This document shows positions 27,278 through 36,071 of a stretch of DNA of 64,000 nucleotides, one piece after another. Made by a program: the position numbers and the translations under genes. This stretch comes from a virus, in the IMG/VR virus record IMGVR_UViG_3300042343_001663, positions 1 through 64,000 of that record; one strand, given 5' to 3'. How positions within the stretch are numbered: position 1 is the first letter of the stretch; each line of letters starts with the position of its first letter. The notes under the pieces are model-generated. The model ran no database searches. It saw only the letters and a program-made list of their open reading frames with translations, and was not told the origin of the DNA.

Positions 27278-28138
27278 ATGGACAGAATTTACGATCTATT
27301 AAATAATGTAGAAAAGCTTATTAAAAAAACCGAAGGAACAATGCTACCTGTTCCAACCGTAGAAGTTCAACCAGAGGTTGATCCAAACTCTAAGCCACCA
27401 ATTAAACCAGAATTAGTAGATACAGACACTAATGAGGATTCTCTTAATTCTCAAAGAGAAAAAATTAATCAACTAAAAATCAAAAATCCAAACGAACAAG
27501 TTTCCTTACCAAATGGAGATAGTTCAGTCGCTGGTTGTAAGCTAATGGCTGGAGATAAAATTAAAAATACTAATCCTGCTTGTATGGAATATGGTAGTGA
27601 AGGCATTGTTGAAACCATAGAAGAGATGCCAGAAAATATAGGATATGTTATTGGTTATCGAACCACGAATTCTGGACCATCGTGGACAGTAGATCAATAT
27701 TTGAGAAAAACGGAGGATCAATTAAGTCTAATAGATTCTCTCGATGATTATGGGCTGGCCGAAGAAGAAATGGAATCGCCAGAAGAAGAATTAAATGAAT
27801 ATAAAGAAGATTTTTTTGAAATGAGTGTTGGCTCACTTAGAGCAATAGCCACACATGCTCAAGAAATAATGAATTCTTTGGACAATCCATCCGTAAAAGA
27901 AAACTTGACAGAGAGCTGGTTGCAGGGTAAGATCGCCATAACTGAGGACTACATGAGAACAATTCATGATTTTGTCATGTATGTCTCAGACTCTGACGAT
28001 ACTATATCTGCTGCTGACAAGCAAGGTCTTTGGGATAACATACGAAAAAAGAAAGAGAGAGAAGGAAAGAAGTATAGACCAGCAAAGCCAGGAGACAAAG
28101 ATAGGCCAGATCCAAAACAATGGAAAAAGCTGACGTAG
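27278..28138 (+). CDS. Putative virion or scaffold protein
   Basis: 286 residues. Acidic and proline-rich N-terminus, a middle segment with beta strands, and a helical region (MSVGSLRAIATHAQEIM, then LQGKIAITEDYMRTIHDFVM) like those in head-assembly proteins of T4-like phages. The basic C-terminus (LWDNIRKKKEREGKKYRPA) is similar to ends of phage structural proteins. Function is tentative. Confidence 0.55.
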   Translation: MDRIYDLLNNVEKLIKKTEGTMLPVPTVEVQPEVDPNSKPPIKPELVDTDTNEDSLNSQREKINQLKIKNPNEQVSLPNGDSSVAGCKLMAGDKIKNTNPACMEYGSEGIVETIEEMPENIGYVIGYRTTNSGPSWTVDQYLRKTEDQLSLIDSLDDYGLAEEEMESPEEELNEYKEDFFEMSVGSLRAIATHAQEIMNSLDNPSVKENLTESWLQGKIAITEDYMRTIHDFVMYVSDSDDTISAADKQGLWDNIRKKKEREGKKYRPAKPGDKDRPDPKQWKKLT

Positions 28139-28196
28139 TACGAAGTTAATAGGACTAACTGCTTAATTTATAAACTCAATAAAGGACATCTTGATC

Positions 28197-28793
28197 ATGG
28201 AAAGACAGTATGACAGTCTGGATACGTATATTAATTTAGCTAAAAAAACTATATCAAAATTTGGCCCTAAATTTTATAATGGTTTATCTGCTGAGATGCT
28301 AAAAAATAGTGATGCAATATCTGATGTTGCAACTGCTATAATGTATGCTGATTGGCGATTTGACCCAACAAGAACAGGAAAAGAAGGACAAAAGAAAACT
28401 CTATATTCTTATAGAAATCAGTGTGCTATTTGGGCGATAAAAACCTATATTACTAACAAATATAAAAAACAAAACGATAATTATGATACTATTAGTTTAA
28501 ACTTCAATAGTGAAGATGCTTCTGAGATATCATCAACAATTCAGGATAAAAAGTGCTTAAGTCCTGTGGATATTCTGATCGATAGAGAAGAATCAGAAAA
28601 TATAACTAGTTATATTAATGTTCTATTAAGTAGTGATATTTTATCATCTAAGCAAAAAGAACAAATTAGAATGTATTATTTAGACAATCTAACCCTATCT
28701 GCTATAGGTAAAAAATTTGGGGTTTCCAGAGAAGCCATTCGTCAGAATATAAAAAGAGCTATAGAGATTATAAAATCTTATGATAAGTGTTAA
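28197..28793 (+). CDS. Phage sigma-70 family RNA polymerase sigma factor
   Basis: 198 residues. Start chosen at ATG 28197, 10 bases after AAAGGA; TTG at 28191 is too close. The first half has a region 2-like helix set (VATAIMYADWRFD, YRNQCAIWAIKTYI). The second half is region 4: SSKQKEQIRMYYLDNLTLSAI and the helix-turn-helix GKKFGVSREAIRQNIKRAIE. It likely directs host polymerase to phage promoters, possibly the GGTGTA class found here. Such factors often switch on late genes. Confidence 0.82.
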   Translation: MERQYDSLDTYINLAKKTISKFGPKFYNGLSAEMLKNSDAISDVATAIMYADWRFDPTRTGKEGQKKTLYSYRNQCAIWAIKTYITNKYKKQNDNYDTISLNFNSEDASEISSTIQDKKCLSPVDILIDREESENITSYINVLLSSDILSSKQKEQIRMYYLDNLTLSAIGKKFGVSREAIRQNIKRAIEIIKSYDKC

Positions 28794-29124
28794 ATTAAAT
28801 ATAATACCAATATTTTTTGATCATAAAGAAATCAAATCTAAAATATTAACTTCTAAAGACTCAAAATTTCCCCAAATAATTGTTGAACCCTCTTTGGATA
28901 TAAATGCAGCACTAAACCATATTATTTCTTTGTATATAGATTCAGAAATTAAATTAAATAATTTCAAATTAACGGATGTTGTTATTACAGAAGATCAGTT
29001 AGACATATACTATATTCTATTCATCAACTATGAAACTAATTTAAAAAATAATGCTATATTACTAAATATAGAAGAAAAATTAGACATACCAAATAATGCT
29101 AAAAAAATTATTGAACTACTTTAA
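28780..29124 (+). CDS. Hypothetical protein
   Basis: 114 residues, mixed alpha/beta (IIPIFFDHKEIKSKIL, DQLDIYYILFINYE). Overlaps the sigma factor gene by 14 bases and the next gene by 29. No recognised motif. Operon position suggests a late-gene function. Confidence 0.6.
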   Translation: MISVKLNIIPIFFDHKEIKSKILTSKDSKFPQIIVEPSLDINAALNHIISLYIDSEIKLNNFKLTDVVITEDQLDIYYILFINYETNLKNNAILLNIEEKLDIPNNAKKIIELL

Positions 29125-29497
29125 GAGCTTATTCAAATGGCCTTCTTCAAAACAAAGAGAGCCAGATAATGTTTGTTCTATTAAAATAGACATGCGTTCT
29201 GATTTAGACATAGATGTTAAATTGTATTATGATCCGTCTATAGTTAATATTAGCAACGTTATTGGTACCGCAGAAAAATATGCAGAATTATTAGTCTATA
29301 TTAGTACTAATGCGTTTAAAAAAAGACTTGGTGAGATTTTAGAAGAAAAAATAAAATTAAGCACTAATATTAATGAACAATTATTATTAGACAATATTAT
29401 ATCATTTCAAGATTTGATCAAAAAAGAAATACAAAACGCATCGGCCGTTAATTATACTCCAATAATTAGACCAATATCTGTGTTTAATCCCCGATAA
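29096..29497 (+). CDS. Hypothetical protein
   Basis: 133 residues. Short basic amphipathic start (MLKKLLNYFKSLFKW), then an alpha-rich domain (KYAELLVYISTNAFKKRLGEIL). Could bind membrane or another protein through the N-terminus. No family recognised. Confidence 0.6.
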   Translation: MLKKLLNYFKSLFKWPSSKQREPDNVCSIKIDMRSDLDIDVKLYYDPSIVNISNVIGTAEKYAELLVYISTNAFKKRLGEILEEKIKLSTNINEQLLLDNIISFQDLIKKEIQNASAVNYTPIIRPISVFNPR

Positions 29498-29573
29498 TTC
29501 GTTGTGGGCCGGATTTTCTTTCTTACTATGAATATATAGAAATCTAGTCCAATTATCAAACTAGGCTATAAAT

Positions 29574-30017
29574 ATGGAATTAACTAATAAAATAATATGG
29601 CAGAAGTGGCTTGATCCTTTTGGGAATGAGTCTGACGATACGGAGCATGATCCGTATACTGGTAACTATTATGACGAAGAACACTATAACGATACCGAAG
29701 AAGAAGAGGATGAAGACGAAATACTTAAGAAAAATCTTACAAAAAATAAACAAGTTAAAGTTATAGCCACTCCCATGGGAATAATACCAATGAATGAAAA
29801 TACCATGAGTGGAAAAATATTTAATTTTTGGATGGGTCATACCAACTTTAATATTACAAAAAAAATTGCAGACATTATTGAACAAACCGACGGCGTAGAA
29901 ACTTTAGACATTTTTACCAGATATAGATTTCGAATCGGAGTAGGCAAAGCATTTGATGATTCGTCTGTTATGAGAACAATTAATAAAAGGGTTTACGGTG
30001 AAATAAATCATGCCTAG
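29574..30017 (+). CDS. Conserved phage protein, unknown
   Basis: 147 residues. A strongly acidic N-terminal linker (EEEEDEDE) precedes a compact domain with MGIIPMNENTM, FWMGHTNFNITKKIADII and RYRFRIGVGKAF. The domain resembles a family common in large phages, but I cannot name a function. The last 8 bases overlap the ClpP-like gene. Confidence 0.6.
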   Translation: MELTNKIIWQKWLDPFGNESDDTEHDPYTGNYYDEEHYNDTEEEEDEDEILKKNLTKNKQVKVIATPMGIIPMNENTMSGKIFNFWMGHTNFNITKKIADIIEQTDGVETLDIFTRYRFRIGVGKAFDDSSVMRTINKRVYGEINHA

Positions 30018-30669
30018 ACCAAATACCACCACAGACGAAATCCAAATAATACATTCTTATGGTTTGGATGTTAAAAATAGAGAAATTTATTTACATTCAT
30101 ACTTGGGTGATGAAGATGAAGGTGGTGTTGATTATAGGTCTGCGATAGTTTTTGAAAAAAATATTAGATACTTAAATCTTATCTCAAATGATCCAATATT
30201 CATTCATATGCATCTTCCTGGTGGTGATTGGGAGGATTGTTTGGGAATATATGACACTATTAAACATTCAAGATCAAAAACTATTATACTCGCTTATTCT
30301 AAAGTACAATCTGCAAGTAGTATAATTTTTCAAGCAGCAGATACTAGGGTGTTAATGCCTAATGTAAATATTTTAATACATTATGGATCTATAAGTATTG
30401 ACGATGAACACAAAGCAGCAATAAGTAGTCTGCAATGGAGCGAAAAAGAATCATCAAAAATGATTGATATTTTTGTTGATAAGTGGATGACTTCTCCAAT
30501 GTCAAAAGAAAAAAATTGGAAAAGACAATTTGCTAAAAAACATATCCAAAGTCAATTAGCCACTAAGAGCGATTGGATACTAACAGCAGAAGAATCGGTG
30601 TATTATGGTTTTGCAGATAGCATTCTTGGAGATAAAAAATATCCAACCATAGACTCACTTAAAAAATAA
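30010..30669 (+). CDS. ClpP-like serine protease
   Basis: 219 residues. Matches the ClpP/crotonase fold: S103 in QSASSII, H124 in NILIHYG and D188 in SDWILTAEESVYYG give the Ser-His-Asp triad; HLPGGDWEDCLGIYD supplies the oxyanion glycines. ClpP-type enzymes of phages often serve as head maturation proteases; no ClpX partner is seen. Lies with the sigma factor and a probable virion gene, consistent with a late role. Confidence 0.82.
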   Translation: MPRPNTTTDEIQIIHSYGLDVKNREIYLHSYLGDEDEGGVDYRSAIVFEKNIRYLNLISNDPIFIHMHLPGGDWEDCLGIYDTIKHSRSKTIILAYSKVQSASSIIFQAADTRVLMPNVNILIHYGSISIDDEHKAAISSLQWSEKESSKMIDIFVDKWMTSPMSKEKNWKRQFAKKHIQSQLATKSDWILTAEESVYYGFADSILGDKKYPTIDSLKK

Positions 30670-30670
30670 A

Positions 30671-31327
30671 ATGATAATTGAATATTGTTATTATGATACA
30701 GCATCCAAAGATCTTGAGCTAGTAGAAAATATTAATAAGGCTATAAAATATAATATTAGCTCATTGTCGGTGCTACCATCACAAATAAAACCAATAAGGT
30801 CAATATTGCCAGATAATATCAAGTTATCCACACCCATAGATTATCCCTTTGGGATTTTAGATACTCAGTCAAGGATGTCTATTGTTGAGTATGCTATAAA
30901 AAATGGGGCGCAAATTATAGACGTTGTGTGCCCAACTTATTATTTATGCAATAGAAAATACGAAAAATTTCGTGAAGATATTAAAAATATTCAATCTCTT
31001 TGCTCAGAATCAACTGAGGTTCGATACATATTAGAATATCGTCAATTTACATACGAACTATTATACAAAATAGCTCAAATATTATTTGACTTTAATATTA
31101 AAACAATCTATCCTGCTAGTGGATATTCATTAGACGATATATCTGATAATATCCTGGCTGCTGCACTAATCAACAAAAGAGTACCACAAATTAATATAAT
31201 TTCTAACGGAAATCTTTGGAATGATAGTCATATTAAACTGGTCAAAAATAGCATTTTATATGGTCTTAGGGTTAACTCATTAAATGCTCTTGAATTGTTG
31301 TCAAAAGAAAACATTTTAGAAAATTAA
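30671..31327 (+). CDS. DeoC-like TIM-barrel protein lacking catalytic lysines
   Basis: 218 residues. The layout follows deoxyribose-phosphate aldolase: TPIDYPFGILDTQSRMSIVE, the NGAQIIDVV strand, VRYILEYRQF, then TIYPASGYS and NIISNGNLW. In true DeoC the last two strands carry lysines (VKTSTG and KASGG); here these are Tyr and Ile by my alignment. So it probably has no Schiff-base chemistry and may be a binding protein or have changed function. Fold call is by eye. Confidence 0.6.
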   Translation: MIIEYCYYDTASKDLELVENINKAIKYNISSLSVLPSQIKPIRSILPDNIKLSTPIDYPFGILDTQSRMSIVEYAIKNGAQIIDVVCPTYYLCNRKYEKFREDIKNIQSLCSESTEVRYILEYRQFTYELLYKIAQILFDFNIKTIYPASGYSLDDISDNILAAALINKRVPQINIISNGNLWNDSHIKLVKNSILYGLRVNSLNALELLSKENILEN

Positions 31328-31334
31328 CCTTTTA

Positions 31335-31350
31335 GGTGTACTAAATTATA
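31335..31350 (+). promoter_or_regulatory. GGTGTA-class promoter candidate
   Basis: GGTGTACTAAATTATA lies 56 bases before the ATG of the probable major virion protein. First of a set of GGTGTA plus AT-box elements found before genes in this region. Confidence 0.5.
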
Positions 31351-31390
31351 GATTTTAAACAATCTTCACAGAACAAAACGGAGATATACA

Positions 31391-31969
31391 ATGGCTATAG
31401 CTACATCGGCAGGCGCTAATTACACAACACAACCAAACATCAATGGCAGCGGATCAAAGAACAACGGTGGTTCTGCTACCAGAGTCGGAACATCTGTAAA
31501 GTTAAACAATGTTGCAGTCAGCAAAGATACAACCGGAGTTGTTGGCTCAGTTGTTGTTGACGGAGCAGACACAGACAGAGCAGTTGACGGCGGAACAATC
31601 GCCCACAATCACGTTAAGCCAATCTCTGCCAAAGTCACAACAGAGATCGCAGGATTAGCCAGCTCAGTTCTATCTAGCAGTGCTAATAATCCAGCTCAAT
31701 TAAGAGCCATCAATAAGGTTGAAAGTGTCAAGAGCAATGGAGTGGCCACAGCTATTAGAGCTGGTTACTTTAATATCTATACTGGTAGGTTCTCGACCAA
31801 TCCAACACCAGTAACAGTTTATCCAACTGGAGTTCCAACAACTAACCAAGCATGGGTTGGCACTGACGATGCTGCCACACCAACCAGAAGTGCTCCTGGT
31901 GAACTTGTTTTCAGAACTGGTGCTAAGCTACCCGTTAGAGACAGAGACTATTCTGCCAAGAACGGCTGA
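31391..31969 (+). CDS. Probable abundant virion protein
   Basis: 192 residues, rich in Ala, Ser, Thr, Val and Gly with no cysteine. Repeated SVKLNNVAVSK, GVVGSVVVDG and AIRAGYFNIYTG segments suggest beta structure. The gene is visibly richer in G and C and uses AAG, ACC, GCC and AAC more than neighbours, a mark of high expression. It has its own promoter candidate, a CGGAG ribosome site and a strong terminator right after it. Capsid decoration or another major structural component fits; not proven. Confidence 0.65.
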   Translation: MAIATSAGANYTTQPNINGSGSKNNGGSATRVGTSVKLNNVAVSKDTTGVVGSVVVDGADTDRAVDGGTIAHNHVKPISAKVTTEIAGLASSVLSSSANNPAQLRAINKVESVKSNGVATAIRAGYFNIYTGRFSTNPTPVTVYPTGVPTTNQAWVGTDDAATPTRSAPGELVFRTGAKLPVRDRDYSAKNG

Positions 31970-31996
31970 TAGTAATAGAATAAAATTTAAGTTAAA

Positions 31997-32037
31997 AGAG
32001 CAAAGCCAGCAATTATATTGTTGGCTTTTTGCTTTTT
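31997..32037 (+). terminator. Rho-independent terminator
   Basis: An 11-bp stem (AAAGCCAGCAA pairing with TTGTTGGCTTT, one G-T pair) with a 5-base loop is followed by T-rich sequence. It ends the single-gene unit of the probable major virion protein, 27 bases past its stop. Confidence 0.8.
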
Positions 32038-32052
32038 AGTGTATCTAATAAT
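32038..32052 (+). promoter_or_regulatory. GGTGTA-class promoter candidate (AGTGTA variant)
   Basis: AGTGTATCTAATAATA follows the terminator directly and lies 41 bases before the ATG at 32079. It restarts transcription after the terminator. One mismatch from GGTGTA. Confidence 0.45.
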
Positions 32053-32078
32053 ACCACCACAATAAAAGGGTTTTAATT

Positions 32079-32399
32079 ATGAGTGATACCATAGTTCACT
32101 TTTGGGAAAGCATAGCAACTACCAGTATTGGTATCATTATTACTATGATTGGTTTTTGGGTTGCAATAGGCAAAAATATGGCCACCAAATCAGAAGTTGC
32201 AGAAATGATAGAAACAAAATCCCCATATCTGCATGATAGACAATTTATCATGGAAAGACTAGCGGTAAACAAAGAGACCCAGGCCGCTTTAACAAACATG
32301 CTTCAGAGAAATACTGAAGTTATGAACGAACTAAAAATTCAAATAGCAACACTTGGTAAAACATTAGAAGCACTAGAAGAAAGAATAGAAAGAACTTGA
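32079..32399 (+). CDS. Membrane protein with coiled coil
   Basis: 106 residues. One transmembrane helix (TTSIGIIITMIGFWVAIG, residues 13-31), then a long helix with heptads (NTEVMNELKIQIATLGKTLEALEERIE). Topology resembles inner-membrane spanins or small holin-associated proteins. Placed at the head of the fibre/lysis region. Confidence 0.6.
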   Translation: MSDTIVHFWESIATTSIGIIITMIGFWVAIGKNMATKSEVAEMIETKSPYLHDRQFIMERLAVNKETQAALTNMLQRNTEVMNELKIQIATLGKTLEALEERIERT

Positions 32400-32407
32400 G
32401 GTAAAAT

Positions 32408-32599
32408 ATGGCAATTGATATTGAATTAGCAAATACTAATAATCCAATTAAAAACGGAACAACCGTAACTACTTGTTCATTCTCTGGTAATTTTAATACT
32501 ATGAATACATATGTTAATAATAAACCAGTTATAACAGATATAGAATCAAAATATGATGAATTATTTGATGATGTTACATACTATACATTAGGAAACTAA
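32408..32599 (+). CDS. Small protein, unknown
   Basis: 63 residues, polar with little hydrophobic structure. AGGT lies upstream of the ATG and its stop is 2 bases before the next gene, so it may be a chaperone or partner of the fibre protein that follows. Confidence 0.55.
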   Translation: MAIDIELANTNNPIKNGTTVTTCSFSGNFNTMNTYVNNKPVITDIESKYDELFDDVTYYTLGN

Positions 32600-32601
32600 T
32601 T

Positions 32602-33837
32602 ATGGTTATTGATATACCGTCTCGTTATTTAATGAAATCTACCAGATCCACATATAGATTAAGTGGCACTCTGGACGGAAGACTGACTAACGCTCAACTT
32701 CCAGAAACAGTAGAAGCAAGACTTTGCGTACTCAATGATACAGATTCTGTGCTATCTCAACAATTATTATATAATGGAGAACTAGCAGCCCCAACAGACA
32801 AAAATTATTTACGCAGAGGTGACGGTATTACCTCAGGGGGAACAATATTAGCAAATGGAAATACTTATATAGAGAACAACGTACCGTCTTCGCCGTCAAT
32901 TATTGGTTTTACTACAAATGGTAGTGGGCTCGCTTCTTTTTCTTCTATTTCTGTTATTCCAAGTCAGAACTTTTATTTTCAGGTTAACAATAGTGGAGAA
33001 TTATTTAAATACGATGGATTATGGACAGGAGCCCTCAATTTTAGTGACGGATTTAGTACTATCGTATCTATTACAGTTAATAACGTTATTGGAGCAACCT
33101 CTGTTTCTTTTGCTAGTTATTCTAATTTAGTATCTGTTTCTATGCCATCTTTAAAGATTTGTACTGGCGATTTTAGAAATAACTCATCATCGGCAAACCA
33201 AACAATTCTAGATTTACCGTCTTTAGTAGTAGTTGGAGGTGCTTTTCTTCCAAATGGTAATAATATTACAACATTGAATATTCCATTACTTAAGAGTGTT
33301 GGATCAACTTTTGGTCCATCTGGAATGACCAATCTTGTTAATTTTAATATTTCATCATTAAAATATGTTATAGGATCATTCTCTCCTGGAGGATCTAGCA
33401 TTTCTTTTAATAATATGAATAGTTTAATTACTATAAATGCTAGTTCCTTAGAATTTGTAGGATCAATATCTCTTGGGGCAATGTCTTCTTTAACAACAGT
33501 GAGTTTTCCATCATTAGTAACAGTTAATGGACTCATAAACATCACCTCGTCAGCAACAGGATCGAATCTTACTAATTTTAGCATAGGCTCTGGCTTAAAA
33601 CACATAGGAGGAAATGTTACGATTACTGGTCAAAAGTTAACAGCAGCATCTATAGAAAATATATTAGTTAGATTAGCGGCTTTAGACGGAACAAGCAGCA
33701 CCATATCTTACGAAACTGGTCGCACAGTTAATCTTAGTGGCGGAACAAGTTCTGGGTTATCAGCCCTTACAACAAATGCCAGCAATGCTAGGGCAACGTT
33801 ACTAGCCAGAGGCGTTACAGTAACACTCAATGACTAG
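32602..33837 (+). CDS. Fibre-like protein with leucine-rich (BspA-type) repeats
   Basis: 411 residues. Residues about 1-130 resemble a tail-attachment region (LMKSTRSTYRLSG, LRRGDGITSGGTIL). From about 150 onward repeated units such as LVSVSMPSLK, TTLNIPLLKSV, NFNISSLKYV and TTVSFPSLVTV show about 22-25 residue spacing, as in BspA/receptor-L-type LRR solenoids. Ends with a short helical cap. Likely recognises a host surface ligand. No enzymatic motif. Confidence 0.65.
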   Translation: MVIDIPSRYLMKSTRSTYRLSGTLDGRLTNAQLPETVEARLCVLNDTDSVLSQQLLYNGELAAPTDKNYLRRGDGITSGGTILANGNTYIENNVPSSPSIIGFTTNGSGLASFSSISVIPSQNFYFQVNNSGELFKYDGLWTGALNFSDGFSTIVSITVNNVIGATSVSFASYSNLVSVSMPSLKICTGDFRNNSSSANQTILDLPSLVVVGGAFLPNGNNITTLNIPLLKSVGSTFGPSGMTNLVNFNISSLKYVIGSFSPGGSSISFNNMNSLITINASSLEFVGSISLGAMSSLTTVSFPSLVTVNGLINITSSATGSNLTNFSIGSGLKHIGGNVTITGQKLTAASIENILVRLAALDGTSSTISYETGRTVNLSGGTSSGLSALTTNASNARATLLARGVTVTLND

Positions 33838-33845
33838 GAGAATAT

Positions 33846-34031
33846 ATGAATAATAGTGAATCAGAAAATAGTTGGAGATTAATTTATACAAATAATATGG
33901 TTTTAGATTTATTTGAAAGCGAAGGCATTACGTCTACTATATATAATTTATTTGTTTCAAAAAATAAACAAGACTGTTTAGATCAAATATCTTCTTTAAA
34001 TCTGTATTATAATAATGAAAATAATAGCTAA
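33846..34031 (+). CDS. Small protein, unknown
   Basis: 61 residues, acidic and Asn/Ser-rich with a central helix (DLFESEGITSTIYNLFVSK). Strong AGGAG ribosome site. Overlaps the next gene by 17 bases. Confidence 0.55.
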   Translation: MNNSESENSWRLIYTNNMVLDLFESEGITSTIYNLFVSKNKQDCLDQISSLNLYYNNENNS

Positions 34032-35211
34032 TACTAACAGTCCTAAAGTTTCAGTAACTAAAGCTTTTGATTTATTGTCTTTAGACGCTATAGGTTCTAT
34101 CAGAGCTATTGATACCCAAGGTTCTGTTACTTATTCGACAATTCAAGACAGAATTTATGCTTCTTATCCGAGCATAACTTGTGTTCGTGACTATCAAATG
34201 AATCTTATTACCATAGGTCAAAAACAAAACTCAAATGAAAATGTTGTTTGGTCATCGAGCAACACATCCGTAGCAACGATCAACTCTAATGGTTATGTTT
34301 CGCACGTATCTGATGGAAACTCCAACATAACTGCTTCTATAGGTGGAAAAACATTATCTAAAAATCTAACATTCTTAGTAATTAATGCTGTAAATACGAT
34401 ATTTAGCGATTACGCCTCTTCTTCTTTAGCAAAATCTATTATTAGCACAATGGATTCAAGAATATCTGGTAAAGATCCGTCAACAAGCAAAAATATTTTT
34501 TCATTACAAAATCATGCTAATGGAATTTATACTCGGAATACACAATGCTGGGCACACGGCTTAGACTTGACTTGTTTTAGTCCGTGGAATTCATTAGGCG
34601 GACCACAAAGAGCCGGAACTCTTATAAGTCCTAGGCATATAATTTGCGCCGAACACTATCCTTTAGCTGTCGGCACCACCATTAGATTCGTTCGTTTAGA
34701 TAATACTGTTGTTACCAAAACCATAACGGCCATAGGGGATATATATAATACAGACATACAAATAGCACTATTAGACTCTGATGTTGGACCAGGAATATCT
34801 TTTGCTCAAATTTTACCAGAAAATTGGTATAACTATTTACCTTCTTTATACTCTAATCAAAGTCTTAATATTAATCGTGACTTTGCATTGCCTGCGTTAT
34901 GTTTAGACCAAGAAGAAAAAGCATTGAGACTCGACCTTGCTAGAATATCTTCTTCCCTCCGTAGTACCACTTATTATAAATCATTAAAACTTACAGATAG
35001 TGCATTTTATGAAGATATTATTGGTGGAGATAGTGGAAATCCAGCATTTTTAATAATTAATAATATATTAGTATTAACAAACACGTGGTATAATCCTGGA
35101 TCAGGGCCTTTTGTTTCGTACTATAAATCGGAAATTAATAGTCTCATGTCTCAACTAGGAGGAAACTATCAGCTCACAGAGATTGATCTTAGTTCATTTT
35201 CAACATATTAA
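34015..35211 (+). CDS. Ig-like (BIG2) plus trypsin-like serine protease fusion
   Basis: 398 residues. Residues about 60-125 resemble a BIG2 Ig-like domain (VVWSSSNTSVATINSNGYVS, then SNITASIGGK). The C-terminal half has a chymotrypsin-type core: AGTLISPRHIICAEHY with His, DIQIALLDSDV with Asp, and GGDSGNPAF with Ser. No signal peptide is seen. The Ig domain may anchor it to the virion or a glycan. Acidic linkers and absence of export signal favour a virion or lysis role. Confidence 0.78.
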   Translation: MKIIANTNSPKVSVTKAFDLLSLDAIGSIRAIDTQGSVTYSTIQDRIYASYPSITCVRDYQMNLITIGQKQNSNENVVWSSSNTSVATINSNGYVSHVSDGNSNITASIGGKTLSKNLTFLVINAVNTIFSDYASSSLAKSIISTMDSRISGKDPSTSKNIFSLQNHANGIYTRNTQCWAHGLDLTCFSPWNSLGGPQRAGTLISPRHIICAEHYPLAVGTTIRFVRLDNTVVTKTITAIGDIYNTDIQIALLDSDVGPGISFAQILPENWYNYLPSLYSNQSLNINRDFALPALCLDQEEKALRLDLARISSSLRSTTYYKSLKLTDSAFYEDIIGGDSGNPAFLIINNILVLTNTWYNPGSGPFVSYYKSEINSLMSQLGGNYQLTEIDLSSFSTY

Positions 35212-35215
35212 TATT

Positions 35216-35230
35216 GGTGTAATAATAATT
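35216..35230 (+). promoter_or_regulatory. GGTGTA-class promoter candidate
   Basis: GGTGTAATAATAATT lies 28 bases before the ATG of the holin-like gene, in a 32-base gap. Confidence 0.45.
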
Positions 35231-35243
35231 ATGGAGAAATATA

Positions 35244-35570
35244 ATGATTAAACCTGGTTATAGAACAAGTGAATTTTGGTTTACTTTAGTAAGTTTCATT
35301 TTTAGTGGAGCTTATTTATTTGGAGTATTAGATGACTTCAATCAAAAAGAAGATTTAATACAAGAAACAAGCAAAGGAGTAGAGGCAGTTATATTAATTA
35401 TTGGTCAATTAACATTATTATTTAGATACATAAAAGGAAGAACAGATCTTAAAAAGACTTGGTGGGATACAGCAACTCCAGAAGAGAGAAAAACGGTCGT
35501 TAAAAGGAACTCTACTAAGTCTAAAGCTAAAAAGAAAGTTAAAAAACCAATTCAGCCCAAAGTTGAGTAG
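35244..35570 (+). CDS. Holin-like membrane protein
   Basis: 108 residues. Two hydrophobic segments (FWFTLVSFIFSGAYLFGVL and AVILIIGQLTLLFRYI) flank a charged loop, and the C-terminus is very basic (KSKAKKKVKKP). Size, topology and tail charge fit a class II-like holin, but no sequence family is certain. Confidence 0.58.
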   Translation: MIKPGYRTSEFWFTLVSFIFSGAYLFGVLDDFNQKEDLIQETSKGVEAVILIIGQLTLLFRYIKGRTDLKKTWWDTATPEERKTVVKRNSTKSKAKKKVKKPIQPKVE

Positions 35571-35582
35571 ACAGTCTTGGTC

Positions 35583-35600
35583 GGTGTATTATAATATATA
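35583..35600 (+). promoter_or_regulatory. GGTGTA-class promoter candidate (best match)
   Basis: GGTGTATTATAATATATA is 45 bases before the ATG at 35628, with a perfect TATAAT 7 bases after the first G. No TTGACA-type -35 is seen at normal spacing. Confidence 0.55.
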
Positions 35601-35627
35601 GGGCGTTTTTTCAAAAAGGATATTTTT

Positions 35628-36071
35628 ATGGTAGAAACAGCTTCAATAGACTCAATAAAAATTAAAATGAACGAATTCATGACTCAGGTTAAAATCTCTT
35701 TAGGGGAGGTTAAGTCTGTTGCCATATCTCAAGCTTGGAAAATTCTGCAACTTGCTGTTGCTCAAACCGTACAAATATTAGAGCAGAATTCAGCTAATTT
35801 AGCTGGTCCAGATAAAAAAGCTATGGCTATGGACTATTTATCAAAATTTTATGATAGTGTTTTTACCATCATTGACGTTCCTATGATTCCAAACTTCATT
35901 CAACCAATTATTAGTAAATATGTAAAAGTATTTTTAATGGCACTAGTAAGTTCCAGTATTGATGCTATGGTCACCACATTCAGACAAGTTGGAGTCTTTA
36001 AAACACAACCATTAGTTTCACAATCTATCAAGTCCAACCCCAAAGTTAAAAGAGTGAGGAAAAAGAAATGA
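35628..36071 (+). CDS. Holin-superfamily-like amphipathic protein
   Basis: 147 residues. A helical N-terminus is followed by FIQPIISKYVKVFLMALVSSSIDAMV, like C-terminal segments of phage proteins I associate with LLH-type holins, and a basic tail. Not a classic multi-span holin; it may be membrane-peripheral. ATGA overlap with the next gene. Confidence 0.5.
   Translation: MVETASIDSIKIKMNEFMTQVKISLGEVKSVAISQAWKILQLAVAQTVQILEQNSANLAGPDKKAMAMDYLSKFYDSVFTIIDVPMIPNFIQPIISKYVKVFLMALVSSSIDAMVTTFRQVGVFKTQPLVSQSIKSNPKVKRVRKKK

Noticed and set aside
30597-30608. GGTGTATTATGG as another promoter copy
   Set aside because: It lies inside the ClpP-like gene with no gene start nearby; likely chance codon use.
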